Below are positions 1 through 12,533 of a stretch of 64,000 nt of DNA, piece by piece (the first letter of the stretch is position 1; each line of letters starts with the position of its first letter). Where the stretch lies: the NCBI GenBank assembly GCA_026075535.2, contig AP026541.1:2728001-2792000 (forward strand), written 5' to 3'. Made by a program: the position numbers and the translations under genes. The notes beneath the pieces are model-generated. The model made no database searches and had not been told where the DNA came from. It was given only the letters and a program-made list of their open reading frames with translations. This DNA is from Tricholoma matsutake. Its lineage: Eukaryota > Basidiomycota > Agaricomycetes > Agaricales > Tricholomataceae.

Positions 1-811
1 CGTATTCCAACTTGTGTTCAAACCTGCTGATCATAGGTCAGCTTCATTCCAAGTCCCTATTGCGCACAGAACCCGCTGGACGCATTATTGCGAGACTTAG
101 CACAGTTTATACACAAAGGACAGTCTCTTTTAGTTCTTTCCCTTTATTACTCTTTCATCATATGATATATATATCTTTCTTGTTCAGATTCCAGTCTCCT
201 TTATGGCCTTGTGCCTTAACTCATATCTTTTGCCTCATGTTCTACACATGTTTCTCATTCCATTTTAGGAAGTTTCTTTAAAACATATAAAACTCTGTAG
301 TATCTACTTGAAAATAACAAGAAATTGTCTTCACATATCGTCTCATATACAGTTCTAAGCATCCAATCAGCTTTCTAAAACAATCTAAGTCTCTGTGGGT
401 TTTCTCAATTGATGAGAAACCTCTGCAATCATCGCATCCTCGATCCTCCCTCGATCCTCTCGTCATTAGTTCTAGCAACCCTTCCAACACTTCATAGCAG
501 TTTGCCACACCCTTCGTATACCATCGACCTATCGAAAGGTCCCCATAATTCAGATATCGACCATCGATGATAAAACTTGTTTGCCGTCGATCTCGTCAAT
601 TGCCCTCGATATTGATCGATACTCGATCAGACCACGACAAACGCCTTCATCTCGCATAACACTACCTTCATGACTAGTGTTAACTAGTAATCTTCTCAGA
701 GGTTTGACCACAAACTTTCAGAACGTCTCGCAACCCTCCTCTGACTCATCGCAAACATCATCGATTGCCTCATCGGCAGTTCTGGTGGTTTTCCCAGGTT
801 GAGCATCATCA
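1..811 (-). repeat. Partial LTR of the gypsy C family (subfamily 2), cut by the window start
   Basis: On the minus strand this begins TGATGATGCTCAACC at 811 and matches, in inverse orientation, the copies at 16459-17639 and 30339-31510 along its whole length. Shared blocks include the stretch around 700-800 and the stretch around 280-440. The other end lies outside the window. No internal retrotransposon coding sequence borders it at 812, so it is probably a solo LTR, though the missing end could belong to a longer element. Confidence 0.75.
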
Positions 812-1429
812 GCACATCATTTGTCATGACAGAGGCACATAAGCGTGTGGAGTTGGCATTGTCAGGGGAGTGCGAGGTGTTTGTCAACCCGGGCACATCC
901 AATGGAGAAAACATGGTGTTGGCAGCATCAGGTGAGAAAGTGTTCCTCGCCCTACTACGAGTAGTAAGGGGGAGGGCAACAGCGTTTATGCTGTCGTTAT
1001 CACAGAATGTTATCAGAACATAAAAAAATGTGTCGTTATTTAATTTGAAAAAAAGTGGAAGCCTAGCCCGAGATTGGGATAGGAAACACTAGATAGAGAT
1101 GGAAAGGGAGAGAACAGAGGAACTCACTGCTAATCACACAAAATAACAAGACAACGATGTGTTATTAGAAGTGAGAAGAAAATACAAAAGCTGAGTTTTT
1201 TGGGAAGCGAGAAGGGAAAAGGAAAGAATGGGGAAATCTTCATATGTAGTAGTAATCATAAGGTCCAGGATTGATGTGTACAAATAGGTGTCAATGATAT
1301 TATGTAAGCCAGGCTTACAATGTACCATAATTTTAACTTCAGATTTCCCTTTGCTAGTCCACTAATTAAGTGGCTTCTAAGGTTTCCCTTATAGCAGGGT
1401 TTGATGAATTGATGCAGAAAGTTAAAAAT
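812..1429. other. Intergenic stretch without a recognisable gene
   Basis: Only short open frames with no recognisable domain are present. The DNA is AT-rich after 1020. I see no repeat family shared with the rest of the window. Confidence 0.5.
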
Positions 1430-1674
1430 AGAACAGTTGGTTGAGGAAGTAGAGTTCCCCCAGGTGTATATTTAGTTTATATATTAAGTTACACCTATTA
1501 TACACTATTGCTGTCAATGCATCCATTCACATGCACACATATAATTGACCATTTGCATACATGCAGTGCATGTGAAATAAAATTCTCATGCCTCATGCCA
1601 ATGTCCCTACTGCTAATATTACACATTCCCATGTGAAAAAAATAAAAGAAAAAAATAATCATGGTTTCCTAACA
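1430..1674 (+). repeat. Diverged LTR fragment related to the gypsy B LTR
   Basis: The end ATGGTTTCCTAACA (1661-1674) matches the end of the LTRs at 21396 and 32947. Upstream it shares collinear blocks with them: the CCCAGGTGTATATTTAG-like block near 1460, a run of near-identical AT-rich words, and GAAATAAAATTCTCATGC around 1574. It is much more diverged than the two B LTRs are from each other, and its 5' border is not clear. Confidence 0.6.
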
Positions 1675-1916
1675 CATGGTCAGTCATCGCAGTACCATAT
1701 ATACATTCCAATGCAGCAATACTCTAAGTCCAACACATTTTTACAATGACAATATGATAGAAATTATGGGATACCCTACGATTTTACTAAAGAAAAATGT
1801 ATGCTGGGGAGAACATTAGAAAAATGTGAGAAAATGAAAAAAGTCCCAAAATTATCCCTTGGGAAATTTTTTGTGGTTTTGTGCTGTGCAAGGTGTTGTA
1901 TGTGGTAATTATACAC

Positions 1917-2180
1917 TGGAGGCATCAAACATTTTTAGCCAAGCAAATGTGGAGAGAATATTATTTACTGAGATAGCATCTTTTCAACAATGTTATTTTT
2001 GGCAAATGTTCAGATAAAATGAAGAATATCCTGCCACCTAGCATGTTATCCCCCTGCCAAGAATGTAATGTTATTTAATTATTGGTCTTTCTCCTAGTTA
2101 GGCTGAAAAATAGTGAAAAGACTATCTCAGTAAACAATTGTTTCCATATTTGTTTGCCAAACATTAATCATTGCCCTCCT
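1917..2180. repeat. Foldback / MITE-like inverted repeat
   Basis: An imperfect inverted repeat has arms of about 70 bp (1917-1990 and 2110-2180). The best-conserved part is TTACTGAGATAG with its complement CTATCTCAGTAA. The pairing runs on outward into ATACAC/GTGTAT. The loop is about 120 bp of AT-rich DNA with no coding capacity. No clear target-site duplication was found. Confidence 0.55.
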
Positions 2181-2348
2181 GTGTATATATAGATCTATTG
2201 CCAATGCCATTATACTAATTCAGCTGTATACTGTATCATATTTTCTGTACATATAACTTGCAACAAGACTGCAAGCTCGGGTAATATACTTACTACCTCG
2301 GCTTCTGCCGAGTACTGACTGCGGAATCCTAATCGGTGATTGTATTGG

Positions 2349-4421
2349 TCACAAGTGATCGGTTTCCTGATGCAAAGCCTGAGATTCGGATGAACTTATG
2401 GTTGAAAGCGGCAACACCGTCGCCCTGTGTTTATCGTCCACCAGCCCGTACGTGTCATCCTTGTTCTGGTTCATGGGAATCTCACGCATCAAGAATACTG
2501 TCAAAAATCCAAGACCTGAGATGCCAATCATCGTCTTCCACACCGTAGTCATGCTCATCGCAAACGCCTGGCGTACTTGGCTGCGCAGAGGCTCCTGGAG
2601 GGTACCAATAGTCGGAATTGCTGCATACGCGATTTCAATCCCTTGTGGGAACTGTGAGGTGAAAGCAGGAGGTAGGGTCTTCTTCAACTCGTTCTGCAGG
2701 ATTGTGCTGGAGATACTTATGCCCCATGCCTATAGAGAGTAGAGATGTAAGTTTTGTATATTTCTTGTGTGCAGAGGGGGGTACCTGGCCAAAGGCACGT
2801 GTGTAAGAGAAGAAGGCCATCGCGGCGGCTGAGCGGGACACTTGGAGGGGAGCGAGTACCGGAAAGACAGTAACTGGGTACTACACCCCAGAAGTGGAAT
2901 CAGTATCAGGAGACTGCGAATGGTGTACTGGACATACGAGGGTGCCTATCCCAACAGAAGCGACAACCTGGAAGCCAACCCACATCCCTACAGGGCTGTC
3001 GGCCCTAAGCATGCTAAAGAGACCAAAAGCAACGATGACAAAGATCCAACCGACAGCATTTATAGGGCGGTACATCTTCGTCACCTGCACTGTCACACCA
3101 CCGATTATGCCGAAGGGAGCCATGAGGAGCGCTATCGGCAAAATGTCGACGGCGGAGCGCAGGGGATGAGCGCCATAACACGCTTGGAAGTAAACTGGGA
3201 GGTAGTCTATGCAAGCCATCATTATATGCCCAAGTGGTATGTGACGGGGACGACAAACAAATTATGGTGATACTCCCCGTGCTGACGACGAATGTAGCTA
3301 GATATCTTTCAACCATGATGGTCAGTATCAAGTATGTTCCTGCGATACAGCTGCCTACCCGCTGAAACTAGTGCGATTGGACATGACATCGAGCGGAATA
3401 GTGGGAACTTGTACGAATTTGGCCTCGAAGTAGATGAAGAAGCCCATGAGACATAAGCCCACGATGAGTGGATACAGGACTGCGGTAGACTGCCAAGGGT
3501 ACCGAACGCCACCCAATGTTAGGCCAACCAGTGTCAGAGTGGTTCCGATGATGATAATGACGTTGCCACTGCACAGGTAAATCAGCAAGAACAGGTGACA
3601 ACGGCGGGGGGGGCGTACACCCAGTCGATTCGGCTGAGCTTTTCTCGCACGGAGCCTTCAGGGGTACGGACCTTCAAACAGAAAAATACAAGGGCAAACG
3701 CAATGCTTGTGAGGGGGATATTAAGGTCTAGAAGAGCATGAATTGCGACAATTGGCGCGAAAAATCGAAGGGACACAAACAGAATAACCATCGCCAGGTT
3801 GCCTTTTGCGCTAGCAAGCCTCCCTACAATCCAAGAATGAACAAAGAAACGGAACACGAAAAAAAGGGATGTACCAATGGGGGACCGATTCCAGAAGCCA
3901 CAGACCAGCAGAGAGAGATCATGCCTTGAAAAGCACCACGCTCTGATAGAGGGACGAGGTCGGAAGTGATAATTTGAGAGAGACTAATAATTCCGCCTCC
4001 TCCAATGCCTTGAATCGCTGAATACAGAAGGTGAGCCGTGATGTTAGCGGTGCTATACTGATAGTCTACTTCGTGCGGCGATCAACATGTTCATGTTCTG
4101 TGCTGCACCAGCCAAGGCGCTACCGATTGCGAAAAAGGTGATGGAAAAGAGCATGATGGATTTACGACCAAAGGTATCTGCAAGAGCCCCCGAGAGCGGC
4201 AGGATGGCTGTACTAGAGAGGGCATACGAGGAGCCAACCCAGACAAATTCATCGCCACCATTGAGGTCTTGAGTGATGGTGGGGAGTGCAGTGCTGATAG
4301 CGGTGAGGTCGAGGGCACTGAGGAACATGGAGACGAGAACGGCTATCCAGGAGAGCCAGAATGTCATACCCTTCCCAGATTTCTTGCCCATTGACGACGA
4401 ATCGACCTCTGAGGGCGACAT
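2349..4421 (-). CDS. MFS transporter, DHA2-like (14-spanner) drug/small-molecule antiporter
   Basis: This membrane exporter probably uses the proton gradient to expel drugs or metabolites. ATG at 4419-4421 starts MSPSEVDSSSMGKK, followed by TM1 with LDLTAISTALPTI, motif A-like SGALADTFGRK in loop 2-3, and, after the first intron, GIGGGGIISLSQIITSDLV and the GIGPP part of motif C. WRWLF is rebuilt across introns at about 3824-3874 and 3728-3780. Later exons carry YLPVYFQACYGA, the SRSAAAMAFFSYTRAFGQ block, and a final exon ending at 2349. About eight short introns with GT...AG borders are visible. Seven join in frame. The two around 3190-3360 do not resolve cleanly, so a local error or damage there is possible. 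Length is about 530 residues, usual for the family. The substrate cannot be inferred. Confidence 0.88.
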
Positions 4422-4802
4422 GATGATTTGGGAAATGAGCACGATCCCAAGACGCCATATACCATATAGGAACGAAGTAATAATTATGTGCTAAAAATAA
4501 ATTTCTCGCCCGCCGTCCGGACAACCGATATGTGCGATAAGTGAACTGGCAACCAACAATCTGCAAACTGTTAGAGTTGCCGAAGGAAGCCGTATAGGCG
4601 GCCATCACGGTATAGTTTTCCAAGAAGTATCGTGATCTACATCAAATGAAGCAGACATATGAAGCACATGGACAAGATATATAGAGGTGTAGGCGATTCA
4701 ACGGCGATTCAAGGTCCGATTCAACAAGTTTCAAGTTTGTGATCTTGATTCAGAATACTCCATTTACTACTTAAGCCATACTATCCGTGGCGCTAGTTTC
4801 GA

Positions 4803-5495
4803 AAGTGGGTAGGTGTTTGAAAACTCGATATTAGTCCTTGTTCGACGGAGAATTTGAAATGAGCCTGGTGAGCAGAGTTTGAAGTACGCGCTCAGAACGC
4901 GTCGCATCCAGTGTTGAACGTTGAACGTTGAATCTTGATTGGGTGACTTTCCGTAAGGATCTAGAAAAATTTAGAAAGTTGGCGGGGTAATGGGCGGAGT
5001 TGGAACGTGTTTATTATCAACCTCGGTAGATTTTTCTAATCCGTAAGCAGACAATAATTTATATGTTGATGAGGAGCGGGAGAGCGTGTGTATATGCATG
5101 TATTTCCAAAACGAGTGTTTGGATCACAAATTATCAAGATCTCATCTCACCGATCTCATTTAGCGAGCTTAAAGCGAGGTGAAAACTGTCTACAGACTTC
5201 TACAGAGGGGTCCTGAGGCCTGTAGATTTTGTGAACTACAAAGGTTGGTTTTCAGGAACCGAATTGATGGTCGTCCCAATTTGGCTTCGGCATATCGGCT
5301 GATGGAAGTTCAGAGTATCGAAACCTCTCCAGATTTTTCTAGATCCTTACGGGAAGTCACCCAATCAAAATTCAACACTGGATGCGACGCGTTCTAGCGC
5401 GTTCTGAGCGCGTACTTCAAACTCTGCTCACCACGCTCATTTCAAATTCTCCGTCGAACAAGACTAATATCGAGTTTTCAAACACCTACCCACTT
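4803..5495. mobile_element. Non-autonomous inverted-repeat element (693 bp)
   Basis: Long inverted arms, about 4803-4970 and 5332-5495, pair over some 165 bp. The outer ends are AAGTGGGTAGGTGTTTGAAA and its complement. Inside the arms GGGTGACTT(T/C)CCG and the complement also match. The roughly 360-bp centre has no transposase. TIR-like words (TTTTCAAACACC, TTTTCAAACCCCTACCC) recur near 6020 and 6200, suggesting more remnants. No convincing target duplication was found, so the superfamily is open. Confidence 0.65.
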
Positions 5496-7428
5496 GATGG
5501 CATGCCGAGTGAGGAGTTCCGTGCCTTCAAAAGCTTTTCTGACTCCGAAAGGGAAGATCATGATCCAAGTTAAGGTGTCAAACTAGTATGTACTCCTCCA
5601 AAAGCAGGAGAAACCTAACCTCAGTGCTATCGAACGGTTCCTCGATGCGAAGTATAAGTCTTACTAGTGTTTGTCTGGGTACTCTTCGTAACCGTGCTTC
5701 TGGTGAACATCAGAACAATAGGAATGCTCACAGGGCCCAGCAGCTTCATTCACCTGTGCAGGAATCGTGGCCACCGGCACCAGGGTCAATACCACCTACC
5801 TACAATTGTCCATATTCCACCCTATTACAACGTTACATAATACTTATCCTTCGCACTCATAGTAATCCTTACCTATTGAACTTCTATTGTCCATATTGTA
5901 TTATTCACGTCGTATTGTTGAAATCTCGAATGTACAAGAGACAGGCACGGTTTAGTTAGCTTAGCGCGTGTTGGCAGTAAATGCCAAGCGGGAACTGAAT
6001 CGGCTGGACCCTGACTGATCTATTTTCAAACACCCACCTTTTGCATCTCGCGTTGATCTCGCGACACCGGCAAGGCTCTCTCCACCGTTTATCTAATAAA
6101 TGGTTTTATGGATAGATGTAATAAGCATGCGTACCTTCTACAGAAAGCCGGAGGGCCAAACTGACTGGGAAGTACAAGTCCGAGACGATAATTTTTCAAA
6201 AATTTTCAAACCCCTACCCAACGATAGTAAGCTAAAAACTCATCAAAATTTAGTATTGCAATATTGTACATGTCAAACTTCGGTTAATTTTTTCTGGCAC
6301 CAAGGGAGAGTTGAGGGGGCGTGCGACTGGCGGAACGGATGAAGAGATAGCTGATTATGTCACAGTGATTATTCATGGCGAAACTAGTCTATTGAGTCTA
6401 ATATCAAGAGATTAATCGACTAAGGTTTAATCGAGGGTCTATGGAGCGGGTCACCTAGTCTACAAGCCAAATAAGGTATTCAAAATAGATCTAATTCTCA
6501 AATTTGAGTTATAAAATTAAACCATATTAAATTGGAGGTCACTCATGTCACAACCAACACACAACTGTGACATTATCGAAAGCCACAATCCGTCACCTAT
6601 TTCTCTCGATACTCACTGCTTTCTGCAAAGTATCCGGACATGGATAGATAGGGACGGATAGTATATCTTAGGATAGATAGGTGTTGACAGGTATACCAAC
6701 CGTGACATTGGTATATTATCGCCAACGCGCTTGGTAGATGACTAAGCACTTATCCTAGATTTGTGATACTCATATCACGCACCTATGTATCTCATGAGGG
6801 AGATAATCGCCAGAAAACGTGATGGATGTAGCGGATACGGACACTCACATCGGAAACAACAAGTTTTCAGATCAACTGAAAACTTTACCGAAAACAATAG
6901 TTTCAGTGATGACTGAAATTGGGCCTTTCGGGCGACCTTCAACACAAACTTCAGCGGACCTGAAAACCTGCCGATGTGACTGATACTGAGCGAGTTTGGC
7001 TCGATACGCAGATACTAACACTGATACTGAGCGGAGTTGGCTCAATCAACTTTCTTTAAGCAAAGTGTACACTGGTGCCTGCGACAGCACCTAGTTTCTC
7101 AAGAATCCGAGCTAGAGCTTGGCACGGTGCGCAGTTCAGACCGAGAATATCTAGATCATCTAAATCATAAATATATCACGCCGAAGAGCGAGCAATAGGA
7201 TTGGACAGAGAAATCCAAGTATCGAGTCCTATCTCCGTTCTTTAGTAGACTTGCATATCGATCTTGCGTAGATACGATAAGGCGCCTGGCTTGCGACATG
7301 TCGGACAAATTCCTGATTGATCCAGTGCGTTTTCAATACATCTGAAGAATTCCGTCTTACATAGTAGCGATCTAGAACGGCAAATGTCACTTACGGTGTA
7401 CAGAATAAATGGCCACAGCGGGTGACGC
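5496..7428. other. Gene-free stretch
   Basis: No convincing coding region is present. Short open frames lack domains and introns. There are TIR-like words near 6020-6040 and 6195-6220, and a short direct repeat around 'gatactgagcg(g)agttggctc' near 6985 and 7022. Confidence 0.5.
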
Positions 7429-8123
7429 TTACATTATCCGTACTTTCCAAGCATATCGGGCAGTGCTGGTGTAGTCGAGGAGGAGTTGTCGTGCGTGTCC
7501 TGAGCTTCTGCATCGAACGTCAATCCTCTCACGACACAACTGAATAGATTGGAAGCAGATACGTACTAAGATCCCTATCCTCCTCTGAATAGGAGATACC
7601 CTGGTTTCTTCCTCTTCGTCGGTATTTATCTCACATTCCTCAAATTCAGCATCATTTCGGAGACGTGCGACCTCATCTTCCCAGCCATCAGGTCTGTCGT
7701 CATCGTCATCGTCGTCATCGTCATCATCATCATCTCGATGGAAGGCCGACTGCTCGAGATGCTGTTGATAGAGAATCAATCGGTAAACCAAGTAGACAAT
7801 CATGCTATTGCACATACTCACCACTCGAAGACCTGATGCAGACTTGAAACTTTTCTCACAAGCACGGCAGTAGTGATGTCGGGAAGATAGGACGTAGTGC
7901 TGTTCCAATGACCTGAATGAAATACATTGAACTAAGGTAGATGGAGAAAACTCACATTTCTAAGTGAGTTCATATTGAGATAATTCCGTTCGCAAGTCGT
8001 ACAGCGTGGATGACGACTGGAGCCTTGAATATGTTGTTGTAAAAGCTGCTTGGATAGAAAATATTTGTCGCATAATGAACAGTATTTGATGTCGAAGTCG
8101 GAGGCCGAACTTGAAGAAGACAT
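7429..8123 (-). CDS. Small C2H2-type zinc-finger protein with an Asp tract
   Basis: ATG at 8121-8123 opens MSSSSSASDFDIKYC. Finger 1 is YCSLCDKYFLSKQLLQQH, a second begins RCTTCERNYLN, and a third is YCRACEKSFKSASGLRVH. The third is completed across an in-frame intron (GTGAGT...CAACAG, about 7770-7826). A run of 13 Asp follows near 7700-7735, then an acidic tail. The spacing H-x-C-x2-C resembles fungal multi-finger proteins with tandem YCxxC...H units. Oddity: the only visible GT...AG intron between exons 1 and 2 (about 7903-7957) leaves a one-base phase mismatch, so the gene may be damaged or the splice site unusual. The target is unknown; a nucleic-acid-binding role is inferred from the family only. 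Confidence 0.6.
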
Positions 8124-8473
8124 TGAATCGTTTAATCCTATTGACTTCAGGTGATGATATTGGAGTTGAAAACAAATTTATGGCCCATTCTTTGCCTCCT
8201 GTCAATGGCCGAGACACCCGAAAGGCTCCTATAGTGGCTCCACAATGATGTGGGGATAACCAAGTCTAGAAAAAGACATCTGTAAAGGTCCAAGGCTCCA
8301 AGCTTTTGCGCAACACGGATCAGTCGATGCCAAAAGCTGAAAGTGAAAGAATGAGTGGTTCAACGTTTGATATCGATTAGATACAGCAAAACATCTTACA
8401 AATCAATGGACCAAACTTTCGCTTCGTATGTTCTGGCCCTTGGTCTTTTCTCAAGAAAGATCACTTCAGTATA

Positions 8474-9418
8474 ATGGCGTCTGTCAAGATAGCCACGCTA
8501 CTCATTCGGGTGCGTACTTCGTGCATTTCCACGAGTTTTAGTCGCTCATTTAATTCGGGGAAGACAATAGCCAAACCGATCAGCACAGGGCTAAAAAATC
8601 AGGCGAAACAGTAAGTATACGGTTTTAGGTCTTAGTTCCGTTATTCAAGAAGTTCCTCATGTGCTTCGATGCAGGCACGAAACTTTTCGACAGTTTTGCG
8701 TGAACCTCGCACAGGGGCTGTACCGGTCCGAAGTCAAACTGCGGACACATGTCATGGGGGAGCCAGCAAGGCATATACGGCCCCTGTCTGAAACTCGGTG
8801 CGTGTCAGATGTGAAGCAATCCTTTGGGTTTCGACATTTTAATACATCTGTATATAATACGCAGTGCGATCGAGAATGGTGCCAACTTTATCGCGGAAGG
8901 GTTCCTGTTTACCGTCGCAGCTGGTTTGATACTGGGCGAAACATGGCGAACGTCAAGGAACCAATCAAAGCGTCGGGATGATGTAGACGACCAGTTAGAC
9001 TCATTAGGGACGAAGGTGTTGGAACTGACTACTCGAGTGGATACACTGGTTGACCAGTGGGAGAAGGATCTAAGTGAAGAGAGGAAAACGTGCGTTTATT
9101 AACTCTGTTGATCTTGCTCTGACGTGACGACAATGCATGCTGTTCTGCAGGAACGCCGAACTCTCCCGCATCCTACAACGCATCGTAGAAATTGGGATGC
9201 GTGGCGGGTGGGCTGAGTTCGAAGGGACGCCATTGCAGATCCCCCGAATACAGCTGGCTCCACATCATCTGCCTGCTTCTGACGAAAATTTACCCAAAAC
9301 AATAGACGTCAATACCGATACCACCGATACCAACATCCATCCATCCTCAGATCCTCCCGACTCCAAATCGGAATCATCTTCATCTTCATCTTCATCTTCA
9401 TCTTCATCTTCATATTGA
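8474..9418 (+). CDS. OPA3-domain mitochondrial protein
   Basis: OPA3-family proteins associate with mitochondrial membranes; their biochemical role is not settled. Five exons join in frame: 8474-8509, 8564-8610, 8675-8797, 8865-9089 and 9151-9418, giving 232 residues. The start ATG GCG TCT gives MASVKIATLLIR, then KPIS, HETFRQFCVN, GEPARHIRPLSETRAIENG and a hydrophobic segment EGFLFTVAAGLILGETWR. All are in the order usual for OPA3. A predicted coiled coil follows (about residues 105-150). The C-terminus ends in a Ser-rich tract written as TCATCT repeats (9376-9411), which may vary in length. It is divergently or tandemly placed between the zinc-finger gene and the GH5 gene, with only 134 bp to the GH5 stop. 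Confidence 0.93.
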
Positions 9419-9552
9419 CTTTACTATAACCATCATAATCATCATAATATAAGTTAAGTTATTACAGTCTGTGTCCTACATCCAATGCGAGTGTTCATCC
9501 AAGTGCATGCTATGACGTCAAAACATAAGAGCGAAGAACGGAGAAAATGAAA

Positions 9553-12533
9553 TCACATAATGCAACACCCCACCTGTTCACACAGCCTTTCACAGATGTT
9601 TCCCTCCATCTTCCTCATCGCGACCGTTTTAATAATCCCGCCTCGTCGAGTAATCTCAATGGTATATTCTCTCCTGCCATCCCCCTCCGCCGGAACGTCG
9701 TACCACCACTTCAACACCTGCCCTGTAACCTCCCAACTACCCGTGCTAACCTTCACATCCAGATCCACCAGATCCCTACTTTCCCCGTCAGATCCCATGC
9801 GAAGGCTACTCATCTCCGGGGTAGAGTGTGAGGAGCGATTACCCTCAAACGAATGTGCGAGTGTCGGCATCTCCAAACTAGCCGAACTCGCACTCTTCGA
9901 CCCAGACCGACTCCTCTGATCTTCCACGGTCCCCCTGATCCTCCTCCCCTGTTCAGCCATCTTCTCGTCCGCCGTCCCAAACTCTGCCTCGCTCCTCCTC
10001 ACCAGGGCCTCCCTCGCATAATGCACAAGAGGGACGAAGATCTCCGTCGCGAGTTCGCTTCCCTGCGCTCGATCTTCAGGTCCAACAGACACCACTAGCT
10101 TGAACAACGCCTTCCCAATATCAAATTTGATATCGGAGGGAACACCAATAACCTTCTGGGGGTATGGCCTAGCAAACGCACGTACGGCCCTAGCACCGTC
10201 CGTCAAGAACAGGTATGGGTCGTCCAGCCAGTCCATAAGCTGCGGTACCCGGCGGGGGTATACCGGTTTTCGGATACTCATTTGTTGGTATGGATATGCA
10301 CCAATGCTAGGGGCGTTGATGTATCCCAGGGTAGCCAAGCTCAATGATGATGCAGCTGCGGATGCTGCGACGGAAAAGTCACCCCTCCCTTTCTTCTGCT
10401 TCTTCAAAAGCATCGCCCTGCTCCCGTCTACCTCTGTCTTGACACCCAACAACGCCTCCCCAGCCTGCTGCTCTTCCCTCATATCATCTGGACTCCATAT
10501 GCTCAAATCCTCCATATTCCAGCCATCCCCCCACTCGTGGGTGCTCGTCGGACAATACATCCACAATGTCCAATTAAGCGCATTTTGACCATCTCCGCCA
10601 TTCAGACTGGCGTCCAGCGCCCTCTCTTGTCTTCTGTAGTCGCCCTTGTGCTTTCCCCCATCGGTCCACCCATACGCGCGCTTCCCATCCATATCGAACG
10701 GAGTCCCAATTTCACCTATCACGGTGGGGTAATCTCCCAATATCTCGGCATCCGCCTTCAGTATGCCGAGCTGGTCTTGAAGTGAATGTCGAATAGCAGA
10801 TTCTCCGATCCTGACTGCTTGCACCATGTTGGAATACCTTCCCCGTATGAGACCCAGCGCATCGGCGTTGAACCAACTCCAATGACGGGTGATGAGCGTC
10901 AGGCCATCATAATAATGCCCTGAATACGCACATCGGCCCTTCAACACGGAGGCCTCGTCCAGATTTGGCGGTTGAACAAACACCGGTGGTTGTACAAACA
11001 TGATCGCCTCCGGGTGACCAGCACGTATCCGTCTCGTAAAAGCTACGAAATGTGGCTTCCAGAAATCATCGATGGAATCGACCTGCTTTCCCGTCTCAGG
11101 CGAGCATCGGAAGTAGTTGGGTTTCAACAAAGCCCCGTTCTCGACGTTCCATACACCGTGCAGGGCCCATACACACGTCCCTAACTTCCACGACCTCACG
11201 TCCCTCTTCCATCCCCACCTGGGGTGCACACCGTCGGCACTTTCTGTGTCCGGGTCCGCCCAAATCTTTACTCCTTTCGGGTCAATAGTGACTGTGCCGT
11301 TGCGTGACGGTCCGAACTGGCCGAATGACCAGTTGTCAACGGTCTGTGCCTGCCCCATGCCTAGGTGGAAAGACTGGGCGGGTGTTGGATACGAACCCAT
11401 CTTCAATGTTGACCCTTGCTGGGTGGGGTTTACTGCGAGATCAGGCCAGCCACACAAGCCTTCAGAGGGCTCATTCATGCTGTCCCACCCGATTATACAT
11501 TCGTCAAAGAGGTCTCTACCAAACTTGCGTATATGGTCCGCCAGGGCGCCCAATGCTGCGATGAAGTGGTCCTGGAGATAATCCTGGATGTTCTTACCAT
11601 CGATGATACAGCGTGGCGCAAAGGTGCGACCAGCGAAGAAAAGAGTGAAAATCGTTTGCGAGAGAAGGCGACCGTAGTTAGTGGACCACAGCATGGCAGG
11701 CTGAGTTGCAGGGTCGGCGGCATCCCGGTTGGGATACTCGCAGTGAATGATAGACGACTGGGTCGCGGTGAGGTTACGTGGATTAATGCCGCAGGCGGCT
11801 AGAGTCCAGAACGGGGCCCCTGAACCACCAGAGAAGCGAGACCACTGCAGGCAAAGGTTAGTAACCAGCAGACCCAGAAGGATTGGACGGGTTTCCGCAT
11901 GAAGCCAGAAGAAGAAACGGAAATGCGTAGCGTAGTCCCAAGGCTGACATTTTTAGCTATTTTTATCCGTATAAACGGAAGAATGAATGACAACCCGGCA
12001 TAGCTTCTGCGGAGATATATGAAATCGAAAAATTACTCACAACGTCCTGATGTGGATCAATGTAGACCTTGAACCCGTATTCTCTGCATTTCTGCAATAC
12101 GCGTATGGTATAGTCCATGAACTTGTAATCATATTTCCCCCTGAATACGGACGGTTATCGAATCAAAGAGACATGGAATATACTGGTTTAAGACTCACGG
12201 TCCCTCATGCTCTAGCGCTTCCCAAGTCACAGGATACCTAATAAAATTAAAACCCCACCCGCGGATTCGAGCGAGGTGAACGTCGGCAGATCCATCGTCG
12301 ACATTTAAAGGTTGCGAAATGAAACTCTCTCCACCGGCCTCCGCAACATCCCATAAATCATCAAGAACATACGAAGGGTGTCCCAAGGGGAATTTAGAGC
12401 ATCCAGAAAGATTGACACCTCGCAAAAGCAGAGTGCGACCAGCGTTATCAACAAAGTTAGAGGCTGTTGTATGAATAAATGAATCTCCTGTGGGGTGCCC
12501 CGTTGCGGGAGATGTAGAAGGTACTCGGGGCAT
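9553..12533 (-). CDS. GH5 subfamily 12 beta-glucosidase (steryl glucoside / glucosylceramide type)
   Basis: This likely hydrolyses lipid-linked beta-glucosides (ergosteryl glucoside or glucosylceramide), as characterised fungal GH5_12 enzymes do. Three exons (12199-12533, 12041-12140, 9553-11844) join in phase to 908 codons. I chose the ATG at 12531-12533 because the reading frame just upstream only has a TTG. Visible landmarks are TLLLRGVNLSG, GFNFIRYPVTWEALEHEGPG, YIDPHQDVWSRFSGGSGAP, the acid/base motif DSMNEPSEG (Glu about 270) and the nucleophile motif VIGEIGTPFDMDGKRAYG (Glu about 523), then WTLWMYCPTSTHEWGDGW. A long C-terminal beta-rich part with a Ser-rich insert (near 9750-9900) matches the larger fungal members. 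There is no signal peptide, as expected for an intracellular enzyme. It looks intact. Confidence 0.93.

Noticed and set aside
9560..11800. Long plus-strand open frames opposite the GH5 gene
   Set aside because: They are antisense shadows of a clearly conserved GH5_12 exon; their protein sequences show no domain.
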